Of a stretch of 64,000 nucleotides of DNA, positions 18,048-26,529 are shown in pieces. This DNA is from Lachnospiraceae bacterium. Its GTDB lineage: Bacteria; Bacillota; Clostridia; Lachnospirales; Lachnospiraceae. The translations under genes and the position numbers were made by a program. Each line of letters opens with the position of its first letter. Positions within the stretch are counted from its first letter, which is position 1. Below the pieces are notes generated by a model that made no database searches, had not been told where the DNA came from, and saw nothing but the letters and a program-made list of their open reading frames with translations. The stretch is taken from contig JAGAQJ010000010.1 of NCBI GenBank assembly GCA_017622845.1, positions 1 to 64,000 of the forward strand. Reading direction: 5' to 3'.

Positions 18048-18461
18048 ATGAAAAAATTTTTTGAAGAATTTAAGAAGTTTATCAGCAAGGGAAATGTCAT
18101 GGATATGGCTGTTGGTATCATTATCGGCGGTGCGTTTACAAGTATTGTGTCTTCGCTTGTAAATGATATCATCAATCCTTTGCTCGGGCTGTTCGGCGGC
18201 ATGAACTTTGACCAGCTCGCATGGAATATTACCGGAGACGTGACGCTTTATTACGGGAAATTCATTACGGCTGTCGTTAATTTCCTGATTATGGCATTTA
18301 TCGTGTTTATCCTTGTAAAAGCCATGAACACCGCAATGTCAAAACTCCACAAAGAAGAAGCGCCGAAGGCTCCGACTACCAAAATATGCCCTTACTGCAA
18401 ATCCGAAATCGCAATTGAGGCAACAAGATGTCCGCACTGTACTTCTGAGCTGGATTCGTAA
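18048..18461 (+). CDS. mscL: Large-conductance mechanosensitive channel with zinc-ribbon tail
   Basis: This 137-residue channel releases solutes when membrane tension rises. It has the family start (FKKFISKGNVMDMAVGIIIG), two membrane helices (about 18-42 and 68-92), and then a C-terminal extension with CPYCKSEI and CPHCTSEL, a four-cysteine metal-binding ribbon. The start at 18048 has AAGGAG nearby and gives the normal family N-terminus; upstream residues back to 17958 do not look channel-like. The zinc ribbon is an add-on seen in some Firmicutes and its role is not known to me. Confidence 0.93.
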   Translation: MKKFFEEFKKFISKGNVMDMAVGIIIGGAFTSIVSSLVNDIINPLLGLFGGMNFDQLAWNITGDVTLYYGKFITAVVNFLIMAFIVFILVKAMNTAMSKLHKEEAPKAPTTKICPYCKSEIAIEATRCPHCTSELDS

Positions 18462-18500
18462 TATTTTACGTTTGTCAAAAGGGAAATCCAAATTTTCTAA

Positions 18501-18539
18501 TATGTACTCATTGAAATCTTCATTTTCAATGAGTACATA
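18501..18539. terminator. Hairpin between convergent genes
   Basis: A perfect 16-base inverted repeat (TATGTACTCATTGAAA at 18501-18516 and its complement at 18524-18539) follows mscL. No long T-run is present, so termination is likely but not certain. Confidence 0.6.
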
Positions 18540-18651
18540 CATATCACCCCATGCCAAAAGGATTATGTCTTCAAATCAATTTTTTAAGGCAGACAGTCCC
18601 CCCCTTTTGATGCATCATCGCACAATCGGTTCATATCCAATTGACTCATTC

Positions 18652-19224
18652 TCAGCTCTCCTTTGCTATCAATTTTGTCATAAGTTCACTGTTTACTGTA
18701 TGGCTTTTCATCTTATCCATATCTTCCTCTGACTGGTCATGGTCACAACAAAAGAATATGATATGCTCAGCAGCATCTATGCCTATTTCCTTAAGCTCCG
18801 GTTTTAACCGCTGGATCGTGCTTTCTACCATATCCCAAAATATCTCGTGATAATGTTCCTTTATCTCCTCTATCGGCTCACCCTCACCATAATAATCACC
18901 AATAGCGTAATAATAATATGAGTCCAAAAAGTGCTTTACCAACCCTGACCTTTGGTATTCTATAAATGCAAATTCGCCCACATCATATTCACTGCCATGC
19001 AGTCCATAGACCTTCCATCCATATTTTATGTAATATTTCTGATATTCCGGTATTCTTTCTGTAAACCTTGCTGTATTGTTGTATCTCAGGCATATTTGTC
19101 CTCCATCCGAGTCACAGTCCAGTGCCAAAGCGTAAACATCGTTATTTTGCTCAGTCTTGCTGAATTGTCCTAAAGCTGCCTTGATGCATTCATAAAACTC
19201 GTTTTTTAAAATATTCGTATCCAT
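18652..19224 (-). CDS. DUF4303-like protein
   Basis: This 190-residue soluble protein has no signal peptide. It resembles DUF4303 proteins in its opening helix, the VYALALDCDSDGGQICLRYN strand pair, and the later KYYIKYGWKVYGLHG and DVGEFAFIEYQ runs. Proteins of this kind occur near polymorphic toxin or immunity genes but also alone; the function is unknown. It stands alone here, convergent with mscL. Confidence 0.7.
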   Translation of the reverse strand: MDTNILKNEFYECIKAALGQFSKTEQNNDVYALALDCDSDGGQICLRYNNTARFTERIPEYQKYYIKYGWKVYGLHGSEYDVGEFAFIEYQRSGLVKHFLDSYYYYAIGDYYGEGEPIEEIKEHYHEIFWDMVESTIQRLKPELKEIGIDAAEHIIFFCCDHDQSEEDMDKMKSHTVNSELMTKLIAKES

Positions 19225-19258
19225 GCGTATTCCTCACCTTTCTATCATCGTTACGCGC

Positions 19259-19296
19259 AAAAATCCATCCAAAATCATCTTTTATGATGGATTTTT
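19259..19296. terminator. Hairpin terminator
   Basis: AAAAATCCATC (19259-19269) pairs with GATGGATTTTT (19286-19296). It ends in T-runs on either strand and lies between the DUF4303 gene and the tRNA terminator. Confidence 0.6.
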
Positions 19297-19391
19297 GCCT
19301 GTTAAGCCTATTTTTTCACAGATACACCATAAGCAGTATACCTGCAGCCAATTGCATTAATGTTGTTTATAACATTATTATGAAAAAATAA

Positions 19392-19432
19392 AAATGCTTC
19401 AATTCCTCTATTTACAAGAGTTTGAAGCATTT
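19392..19432 (-). terminator. Terminator of the tRNA operon
   Basis: AAATGCTTCAA (19392-19402) pairs with its complement at 19422-19432, with an inner CTC/GAG pair. On the minus strand it is followed by a long T-rich run. Confidence 0.85.
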
Positions 19433-19440
19433 CAACCTAA

Positions 19441-19526
19441 TGCCGGCGACCGGAATCGAACCGGTACGGGTATCGCTACCCACGGGATTTTAAGTCCCGG
19501 GCGTCTGCCAGTTCCGCCACGCCGGC
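19441..19526 (-). tRNA. tRNA-Leu (UAA)
   Basis: The minus strand folds as an 86-base class II tRNA: acceptor GCCGGCG/CGCCGGC with discriminator A, a long variable arm, T-loop GGTTCGATTCC, and anticodon loop ACTTAAAAT with anticodon TAA. CCA is not encoded. Confidence 0.95.
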
Positions 19527-19612
19527 ATTTCAAAGAAAAAGTATTGCCTCTTATGTTCAGAAGTTTTCACTTTCAAGCTACTGACATCACTTCTCTACCG
19601 GACAATACTAAA

Positions 19613-19694
19613 TGGGTGGAGGTGGATTCGAACCACCGAAGCATAAAGCAGCAGATTTACAGTCTGTCCCCTTTGGCCGCTCGGGAATCCACCC
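19613..19694 (-). tRNA. tRNA-Tyr (GUA)
   Basis: The minus strand gives an 82-base tRNA: acceptor GGGTGGA/TCCACCC, discriminator A, a variable arm, T-loop GGTTCGAATCC, and anticodon GTA in ACTGTAAAT. It precedes tRNA-Leu in the same transcript. CCA is not encoded. Confidence 0.95.
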
Positions 19695-19723
19695 ATATAT
19701 CAAACAACACCTGATAAGTACTA

Positions 19724-19752
19724 TTTATACCATATTTATACAGAAAATGCAA
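19724..19752 (-). promoter_or_regulatory. tRNA operon promoter
   Basis: Minus-strand TTGCAT (19752-19747) and TATAAA (19729-19724), spacer 17, thirty bases before tRNA-Tyr. Confidence 0.65.
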
Positions 19753-19790
19753 ACATTATTTTTGGATTTTAACCTATAATCCCCTTTTGA

Positions 19791-19819
19791 TTGACCATAT
19801 CCCCGGAAAACTGTATAAT
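19791..19819 (+). promoter_or_regulatory. Promoter of the alpha/beta hydrolase gene
   Basis: TTGACC (19791-19796) and TATAAT (19814-19819), spacer 17. The leader before the start codon is about 120 bases. Confidence 0.75.
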
Positions 19820-19942
19820 AGTATGTAAGTTTATTTTCGACAGCTTATTTGGTTGACGGGCATCCGCCCTACAGAAATGATTGGACTGTTACAATCATGT
19901 TGTTTCAGAGAACAGGCATATTGAAGGGGGATTTTTATCACA

Positions 19943-20755
19943 ATGTTTTGGAACGCTGAAAATAAATGTATATCTATTGGTGATACCACTATGAACTATG
20001 TATCATTTGGAAAGGGAAAAAATATTTTAATTATGCTCCCGGGATTGGGCGATGGTCTGACTACTGTTCAGGGAATGGCTATACCAATGGCAGTTGCATA
20101 TCAGATATATGCAAGGGATTACAAGGTATATATTTTCAGCAGAAAAAATCACCTGAAGGCTAACGCTTCTACACGGGATATGGCACGCGACCAAGCCGAA
20201 GCGATGAACGCGCTGGGCATTAAAAAGGCAAATGTTTTAGGAATTTCCCAAGGCGGAATGATTGCGCAATACCTTGCAATTGATTATCCCGACATCGTGC
20301 AAAAGCTTGTATTAGCCGTCACCTTGTCAAAGCAAAATGAACTGATACAAAATGTTGTGAGCGATTGGATTTCCATGGCAGAACAAAAGGACTATAAAAG
20401 GCTGATCATTGATACTGCCGAAAAGTCCTATTCCGAAAAATATTTAAAAAAATACAGATTACTCTATCCGATTTTCGGAAGGGTGGGAAAACCGAAAAAT
20501 TTTGACAGGTTTCTGATACAGGCAAAGTCCTGCGTGCATCACAATGCCTATTCGGAACTGGATAAAATATTGTGCCCAACCCTGGTTATCGGAGGGGCAT
20601 GTGACAAAATCGCCGGGGTCAATGGTTCCATAGAATTAGCTGATAAAATCAAACGATGTGAGTTATTTATTTACGACGAATTTGGTCATGCTGCTTATGA
20701 AGAAGCAAAGGACTTTCATAATCGTGTTCTAAGCTTTTTATCGAAGCAGGAGTGA
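19943..20755 (+). CDS. Alpha/beta-hydrolase fold enzyme
   Basis: This 270-residue soluble enzyme carries the nucleophile elbow GISQGG (about residues 99-104), an oxyanion-type LPGLGDG loop near residue 33, a late Asp in IGGACDKI and the catalytic His in EFGHAAYEE. It therefore has a full Ser-Asp-His set. Substrate cannot be read from sequence; esterase, lipase or lactonase activity are all possible. It overlaps the longest reading frame of the next gene by four bases, but that gene probably starts further down. Confidence 0.85.
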   Translation: MFWNAENKCISIGDTTMNYVSFGKGKNILIMLPGLGDGLTTVQGMAIPMAVAYQIYARDYKVYIFSRKNHLKANASTRDMARDQAEAMNALGIKKANVLGISQGGMIAQYLAIDYPDIVQKLVLAVTLSKQNELIQNVVSDWISMAEQKDYKRLIIDTAEKSYSEKYLKKYRLLYPIFGRVGKPKNFDRFLIQAKSCVHHNAYSELDKILCPTLVIGGACDKIAGVNGSIELADKIKRCELFIYDEFGHAAYEEAKDFHNRVLSFLSKQE

Positions 20756-20835
20756 ACCGCGGCAAATTGCAGATTTACTGTTTGAAGGGCATGTTGTTAT
20801 GGCAGAGAATATTGGTAATCTATAGGAGAGGAACG

Positions 20836-21948
20836 ATGACTGCACTTTTTGATAAACGGGTTGAGGAAGCAATCCGGTTCATATGGTTTGATACACTTTC
20901 AGGCAGACGCGAGGAAGCGCTTGCCCTGCTTCGCGAAGCTGCCAATACGGGAGATGGCGATGCCTTTTATTTTCTCGGCCGATGCTATATGGGAAAAAGC
21001 TATGTTGACCCTGCTGTGGGACTGCCCGAGGACAGGACGTTTGCTTTTGAATGCTTTGATATGAGTCTTAGTCTTGAGAGTGCTGTTGGAATGTTCGGAA
21101 CAATGCATATTGAAGGATATGAGCCTCCTCGCGGCACATTTGTCCATCCTCCCTACCATTCCAAGAAGGAGTTATGGGATACCGTACTGCAAAAAGCCGA
21201 TGAGGGACAAATATTTTGTAAATTTTTGATTGCAAATGCTTATTATTACTGTGATGCCGCCGATTTTCTCGATATCACGCCCCAGAGTGTCGGAAGCAAA
21301 AAATATAAGAGATTCCAGTATGAGTGGGCTGCTGCTGCTGTAAGACTGTATGAGGAATGTGCAGCCTGCGGTCTTGGTCTTGCGATTCCAAACCTTATTG
21401 ATATCTTTTGCTCCGGAAGATATGGCACTCCGATTCAGCTTGGAAAAGCGAATCAGTACAAACATCTTGGAGCCGACATGGGAATCGGAGCCTGCGAGCG
21501 CATGGTCGGAAACGAGTACCGTGATAACGGCTTGCTGTCAAAGGCAGTCGAGCTGTATGAGCGTGCGCTATCCCATCAAGACAGCTATGCTTATTATTGT
21601 CTTGGAAAGCTGTACACTTTCCACGGCGCTTTGCCGCTTGATTTGAATAAAGCGCTGGCTTATTTAAAAAAAGGTCATGCCCTGTTTCCTGAAGACAGCG
21701 GTTTCTGCAACTTGCTTGGAGAAATTTATTTCCGCGGAGGTCAAGGCATTTCATGCGATTATGAACAGGCATTTGCGCTGCTTCAGAAAGCGTATCTGAA
21801 CGGCAGCACATGGGGCTCGGACATGCTTGGAACCTGTTATCTCAAGGGGCTTGGCACTGCGCCTGATGCCGGAATGGCTCAGACGCTTTTTGAGCTGCAC
21901 CCAAAAAGAAAGCTTGCCGCCGAAGGGCTGAAAAAGCTTTCTTTTTGA
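20836..21948 (+). CDS. Sel1/TPR repeat protein
   Basis: This 370-residue protein has no signal peptide and is built from Sel1-like repeats, e.g. GDAFYFLGRCYMG, AYYCLGKLY and WGSDMLGTCYLKGLG, separated by about 36 residues. Such solenoids bind partner proteins. The start at 20836 is chosen because AGGAGAGG precedes it; the frame is open from 20752 but the upstream residues do not look like protein. It may be cotranscribed with the hydrolase. No specific role can be assigned. Confidence 0.8.
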   Translation: MTALFDKRVEEAIRFIWFDTLSGRREEALALLREAANTGDGDAFYFLGRCYMGKSYVDPAVGLPEDRTFAFECFDMSLSLESAVGMFGTMHIEGYEPPRGTFVHPPYHSKKELWDTVLQKADEGQIFCKFLIANAYYYCDAADFLDITPQSVGSKKYKRFQYEWAAAAVRLYEECAACGLGLAIPNLIDIFCSGRYGTPIQLGKANQYKHLGADMGIGACERMVGNEYRDNGLLSKAVELYERALSHQDSYAYYCLGKLYTFHGALPLDLNKALAYLKKGHALFPEDSGFCNLLGEIYFRGGQGISCDYEQAFALLQKAYLNGSTWGSDMLGTCYLKGLGTAPDAGMAQTLFELHPKRKLAAEGLKKLSF

Positions 21949-22037
21949 TGCTTTTTATCCTCCTCTAAGCCATACTCTTTCATGTAAGTATATCCCATAC
22001 CGCCTCCCATGTTCTTAGACCAGTCAATTCCGCCCTT

Positions 22038-22097
22038 TCATCCGATTGCTGTAACAGTACCAATGATTACAACAGCTACTATGATTTCAGCCAGCAT
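22038..22097 (-). pseudogene. Short membrane-peptide ORF interrupted by TGA
   Basis: On the minus strand a start at 22097, after an AGGGGAACGGG run, opens MLAEIIVAVVIIGTVTAIG and then meets TGA (22040-22038). The same frame continues without a stop for over 30 codons with protein-like content (DWSKNMGGGMGYTYMKEYGL). Either a 19-residue peptide is made or a slightly longer small membrane protein has been broken by one stop codon. The family is not recognised. The rest of 21949-22371 holds only an R1 fragment. Confidence 0.35.
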
Positions 22098-22178
22098 TCC
22101 CGTTCCCCTTTTTTAATTGTACGCACATAACAAGTTCAGCTTCTTTCTGTACAAGCCATGCATCATCTTTGGGCATAT

Positions 22179-22206
22179 GTAACAGTTCAGTCTTATAGAA
22201 ATAATT
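22179..22206. repeat. R1 terminal fragment
   Basis: GTAACAGTTCAGTCTTATAG matches the R1 terminus with one change. The other end is not found nearby. Confidence 0.5.
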
Positions 22207-22371
22207 GGATTAGCATTATCATATGGTGAGGCGCTCATGTGCAATCGAGCAGGCTTATGCTATTTACTGTGCCAAGCCTGTACAGCTCTGATGCTAATAT
22301 CCTTACAGGTTTGCATACATAAAAATAACTGCCGCATAATTACCTGCGACAGCTAATTTATGAAAAAGCGT

Positions 22372-23910
22372 TTAATCGATATACTCAAAATAGTCAAAGT
22401 CCGCCGGAATGCGTGTGCCGCATCCTCCGTTGTTTGCATAAATTCCTACCAAGGTGCCTGTGTGGCGCTTCGGGTCGTCAGGAACGCCTTCATCACAGAG
22501 ATAAATGCAGTTCTCGAGCACGCCTGCAAGTGTCCAGTCCTCTCCGTCATAGCTGTAATAAAAGCTTCTGGTCAGCTTATCCACCGCTACCTTTAGATAG
22601 ATGCTCTGCTCTTTGATGTCGTCAACGGACGCTATCAATTCCTCTCCGTGATTGCGGTTAATCACAAGCTGAAGCTTCCTGCCATCTTCATAGCAGACAG
22701 AGAACCTCGCGTAGGTGGCTGTGCTGTAGTAGCAGGTCAAGCCTGCCTGTTCCCCGTTTCTGGACGGGTAAAAGTCAACCTTGGTTGATGCGGTGTAGCT
22801 TAACTCCTGCTCACGTCTTACCAGTGTATTTTTTGCCCGGATTTCAGAGAGCTGTCCGTCTCTTGTCCAGATGCGGAAATATCCGGGTCTTTCTGTAAGG
22901 GAATAGCTGCCTTTTGCCGGATTTCTGACAAATTCCCAGTTTAAATTCAATTTATCACTGTCAAAATCATCTCTCGTCCACTTTTCAAATACATGCTGCG
23001 GAAGGTCCGGCGCTGTCTGTTCGGTACTCGGTCCTTTTCTGTCATTGATGATAAACCAGTCGTCATCCAGCCATGTGACAGGGTCTAAACCGGACTCTCT
23101 GCCAATCGTCGTGTAATGCCCCTGATTGGGTCTGCCCATCAGATAATATACCCACCAGTCACCATTCTGCGTCTGTATCAGCTTGCCGTGACCGGTCCGC
23201 TGAATGGGGGCATCAGGGTCAAACTGGCGCATCAGCGGATTGTACGGAGACGGTTCATAAGGTCCGAATAGATTTTCCGAGCGTCCTACGTTAATGCCAT
23301 GTCCATAACCTGTGCCGCCTTCTGCCAATATTGCATAATAATATTTGCCGCGCTTAAGCAGATGCGGTCCTTCGGGACATCTTTCTCCTGTTCCGGGCCA
23401 TACAGGAATCGTATCGCCTGTCACTCTTGTGCAGTCATCACTTAACGGCACCAGATTAATGCCGGGGCTGATAACCATGTAGTGTTTTCCGTCATCATCA
23501 ATGAAATGGGAGGGGTCGATGCTGTCCACCTCAAGCCAGCTTGGCTTACTGTACGGTCCCTCGGGTTTATCAGAAGTGACTACCAACTGTCTGCGCATCA
23601 CGTTGTTGTCACGCTTGCCGTCTGCGTTTAGTCTGAGCGTCGCCATGATAATAAATTTGCCATTATGATAGGAAATGTCAGGTGCCCAGATACCATGAGA
23701 ATCCCTGATATCCTGCAAGTCAAGCTCATCAGAATCCGTAACCGCATGTCCTATCACCTGCCAATGAACCATATCCTTAGAATGGCTGACAGCGATAGCA
23801 GGAAAATACTGAAAGGTAGAATTTACCATGTAATAATCCTCACCGACACGTACTACGGACGGGTCAGGAAAAAATCCTCTTTGCACCGGGTTTTGATATG
23901 TATTGCTCAT
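22372..23910 (-). CDS. GH43 glycosidase (beta-xylosidase / arabinofuranosidase type)
   Basis: This 512-residue enzyme has no signal peptide, so it acts on imported oligosaccharides. The five-bladed GH43 domain (about 1-310) shows the catalytic set: base Asp in FFPDPSVV (about residue 16), pKa-tuning Asp in DSIDPSHF (about 130), and acid Glu in CPEGPHLL (about 185). A C-terminal beta-sandwich (about 315-510) follows, as in xylosidases of this family. It is the second gene of a two-gene GH43 operon, 25 bases after its partner. Substrate is probably xylo- or arabino-oligosaccharide; the exact linkage is not certain. Confidence 0.88.
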   Translation of the reverse strand: MSNTYQNPVQRGFFPDPSVVRVGEDYYMVNSTFQYFPAIAVSHSKDMVHWQVIGHAVTDSDELDLQDIRDSHGIWAPDISYHNGKFIIMATLRLNADGKRDNNVMRRQLVVTSDKPEGPYSKPSWLEVDSIDPSHFIDDDGKHYMVISPGINLVPLSDDCTRVTGDTIPVWPGTGERCPEGPHLLKRGKYYYAILAEGGTGYGHGINVGRSENLFGPYEPSPYNPLMRQFDPDAPIQRTGHGKLIQTQNGDWWVYYLMGRPNQGHYTTIGRESGLDPVTWLDDDWFIINDRKGPSTEQTAPDLPQHVFEKWTRDDFDSDKLNLNWEFVRNPAKGSYSLTERPGYFRIWTRDGQLSEIRAKNTLVRREQELSYTASTKVDFYPSRNGEQAGLTCYYSTATYARFSVCYEDGRKLQLVINRNHGEELIASVDDIKEQSIYLKVAVDKLTRSFYYSYDGEDWTLAGVLENCIYLCDEGVPDDPKRHTGTLVGIYANNGGCGTRIPADFDYFEYID

Positions 23911-23935
23911 AAGCTGCTTCCTTTCTTTTCTTCAT

Positions 23936-25546
23936 TTATGATGTGATACCTGTATACTCCACATATTCTACCACGGCATAGCCTTGGCTTTCCTTATTTG
24001 CAGATGCACAAAATACGCCGTTTTTCACGCCCACCCATCGTCCGGGTACTGCCTGCATCTCGCCTGCTTTCCGGTAAGCGCTGCCGTCTGTGCTGTATGC
24101 AATTGTGACAAGCTCCAGCGGAAAATTTTTTTCCTTCTCATTCAAATCCTGTGTGCCCACACACTTCACAGTGTATTTCACATATATCGCTTCTGCCTGT
24201 TCTATGTCGATTTCCGGAAGCATCGCCACCGTTTCCTCTGTTGTATCAGGAAGAATTTTTCCGTATTTCTGCACGCCTGAAATATAGCTTGGCACAAGTC
24301 TGTTTCCTTCTTTCCGAAACGTTATCAGCCCATAGCTCATACCCATGGAAATCACGCCTGCCTCGTCTCCTTCTGAAAGGTTTGATAAGTCAAACTTTGT
24401 TGTGCAGGCAAATTCCGGAGCAGGCCACTTCTGCAGCAGAAGATTTGGCATATCTCCGTATGCGCTGTTTTTGTAAACGGCATTTAGTTTCATACTGCTG
24501 CCTGTCAGCTCGTACCATTCCGCTTTCGGGTTTGCATTCCACTGCCACTGTAATCCAAGTGTTTTTCCCGTGAAATCGTCTGAGGTTTCCGGCTCACAGA
24601 TTTCCTGTTTTACCCCTCCTACGTTCGGTTTTCTGTATTCCATGACAGGCTCTCCGTAGTCGCTGCCATTCTTTGCGACACCGATAACCGGCCAATCCTC
24701 CTGCCAGCTCATCGGCTGCAAATGTGTGATGCGTCCTGCTCCGTATACATCCTGAAAATGGATAAACCAGTCTTCGCCTGTGACAGTATCTACCCATGCG
24801 CCCTGATGAGGACCATTCACAGTACTGTCTCCCTGCCGCATGACCACTTTATACTCGTATGGTCCAAAGACATTTTTGGAGCGGAGCACCGTCTGCCATC
24901 CGGTCTTGACACCTCCTGCCGGTGCAAAAATATAATACCACCCGTTTCTCTTATACATTTTAGGACCTTCGATGGTCACTTGGTCGTTCTCATTTCCATC
25001 AAATATTTTTACTTCCGCACCGATTAATCCCATTCCGTCAGGCTGCATCTCTGCCATATGAAGCACACTCTTATAACCGATGCGGCTCTTGGCTACTCCG
25101 GCAACAAGATATGCCTTTCCATCCTCGTCCCAGAACGGGCAGGGGTCTATCCAGCCGGCACCGGGTCTGATATTGACAGGCTTTGACCATGTTCCAAACG
25201 GGTCTGTCGCTGTGCTCATATAGATGCCCTCGTCCGGCATGGGGAAACAGGCAAAATAGGTTCCCTCATGATATCGGATGGAGGGCGCCCATACGCCGCA
25301 TCCATGTATCGGAGCCTCATAGCGCGCCTCGGGAATTTCAGATAGGATATAATTGACTACTTTCCAGTTTACAAGGTCCTTTGAGTGGAGAAGCGGAAGC
25401 CCGGGCGCGTTGCAGAAGCTCGAGGCAATCATAAAATAATCCTCTCCGACGCGAATCGCATCGGGGTCTGAATAATCTGCATAGAGTATTGGATTCCGAT
25501 AAGTTCCATTCCCTAAGTCTGCGTTCCAAATGCTGCTTGATATCAT
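23936..25546 (-). CDS. GH43 glycosidase (xylosidase / arabinofuranosidase type)
   Basis: This 536-residue enzyme has no signal peptide. The GH43 catalytic Asp is in YSDPDAIRVGEDYF (about residue 27), the second Asp in GWIDPCPF (about 138), and the acid Glu in TIEGPKMY (about 195). A C-terminal beta-sandwich module follows from about 330. It differs clearly from the following GH43 gene, so the two probably cut different bonds of the same hemicellulose. It is divergent from an AraC-type regulator 154 bases away, which likely controls it. Confidence 0.88.
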   Translation of the reverse strand: MISSSIWNADLGNGTYRNPILYADYSDPDAIRVGEDYFMIASSFCNAPGLPLLHSKDLVNWKVVNYILSEIPEARYEAPIHGCGVWAPSIRYHEGTYFACFPMPDEGIYMSTATDPFGTWSKPVNIRPGAGWIDPCPFWDEDGKAYLVAGVAKSRIGYKSVLHMAEMQPDGMGLIGAEVKIFDGNENDQVTIEGPKMYKRNGWYYIFAPAGGVKTGWQTVLRSKNVFGPYEYKVVMRQGDSTVNGPHQGAWVDTVTGEDWFIHFQDVYGAGRITHLQPMSWQEDWPVIGVAKNGSDYGEPVMEYRKPNVGGVKQEICEPETSDDFTGKTLGLQWQWNANPKAEWYELTGSSMKLNAVYKNSAYGDMPNLLLQKWPAPEFACTTKFDLSNLSEGDEAGVISMGMSYGLITFRKEGNRLVPSYISGVQKYGKILPDTTEETVAMLPEIDIEQAEAIYVKYTVKCVGTQDLNEKEKNFPLELVTIAYSTDGSAYRKAGEMQAVPGRWVGVKNGVFCASANKESQGYAVVEYVEYTGITS

Positions 25547-25589
25547 GTTTGTACCTGCCTTTCTGTGCTTTTACGTTGGTGATAAATTT

Positions 25590-25619
25590 ATTATAGAAGA
25601 TTCTTGCTTATCATTGCAA
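25590..25619 (-). promoter_or_regulatory. GH43 operon promoter
   Basis: Minus-strand TTGCAA (25619-25614) and TATAAT (25595-25590), spacer 18. Confidence 0.7.
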
Positions 25620-25649
25620 TGTCATGCACTGATATTTCCTTGCCAAATA

Positions 25650-25679
25650 TTGCGGTTTCAGTCACAAATGATATATACT
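25650..25679 (+). promoter_or_regulatory. Promoter of the AraC-family gene
   Basis: TTGCGG (25650-25655) and TATACT (25674-25679), spacer 18. Confidence 0.6.
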
Positions 25680-25700
25680 GGATATAAAGGGGGAAAAACA

Positions 25701-26513
25701 ATGATATATCAGAACAGAGAAGAATATCTTTCCGTCAAGATAACAAACAACAACCGTTATCCAGCGCATCTTCACAGGCAGATTGAGATTTTTTATGTAC
25801 TGGACGGAGCGATTGAAATCACAATTGAAAATCAAAAGAGTCTTCTGACAAAAGGAATGGCATCGGTTGCTTTTCCTAATATGGTTCATGAGACACACAC
25901 GCCGGAACACTCTTCGGCAGTTATGATGATTTTCAATGCGGATTTTCTTCCTGATTTTTATGCCGAGTTTCATACACAGAAGCCTATGATTCCATTTATT
26001 GACGCCTTTTCTGATGCGCAGAGACTTCACTGTCTCATGCAGGAGCTTCTCAATGCCATGCAAAAAAATACAGATATCCGTATTGCAAAGGGATATCTGT
26101 ATATTATCGTGTCAATGCTGTTGTCTGAGCTTACGCTTATAAAGCAGGAAAACATATCCTCCGGTATCTGTCAGGATATTTCCGCCTATCTGAATCTGCA
26201 TTTTACAGAGGATATCAGCCTGTCGCAGCTTGCCGCAGCGCTTGGATACAGCAAATACCATATTTCCCATATTTTTAAGGAAACCTTTGGCTGCTCGTAT
26301 AGCGGCTATCTCAAGCAGCTTCGAGCCGAGTACGCCATGGGACTGCTCACGCACTCGGATATGTCTGTCACCGAAATCTGCTTTGCGAGTGGTTTTAACA
26401 GTCTGCGCACCTTTTACAGAGCCTTTGACGAGGTATACCAGGCAACGCCGACATCCGTCCGCCATATTTCAGGAAAATCTCAAAGCATGTTTGAAAAAGA
26501 GAACATCAGGTAA
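25701..26513 (+). CDS. AraC-family transcriptional regulator
   Basis: This 270-residue regulator has an N-terminal cupin-like sugar-sensing part (HLHRQIEIFYVLDGAIEI, about residues 20-37) and a C-terminal double helix-turn-helix (LSQLAAALGYSKYHISHIFK and SVTEICFASGFNSLRTFYRA). The start at 25701 follows AAGGGGG; the frame is open upstream to 25530 but would overlap the divergent GH43 gene. Its position and family point to activation of the two GH43 genes in response to a xylan- or arabinan-derived sugar. Confidence 0.88.
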   Translation: MIYQNREEYLSVKITNNNRYPAHLHRQIEIFYVLDGAIEITIENQKSLLTKGMASVAFPNMVHETHTPEHSSAVMMIFNADFLPDFYAEFHTQKPMIPFIDAFSDAQRLHCLMQELLNAMQKNTDIRIAKGYLYIIVSMLLSELTLIKQENISSGICQDISAYLNLHFTEDISLSQLAAALGYSKYHISHIFKETFGCSYSGYLKQLRAEYAMGLLTHSDMSVTEICFASGFNSLRTFYRAFDEVYQATPTSVRHISGKSQSMFEKENIR

Positions 26514-26529
26514 ATCGTTTTTGCCATTT

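Noticed and set aside
19394..19714. Plus-strand ORF of 106 residues
   Set aside because: It covers two well-folded tRNA genes on the minus strand.
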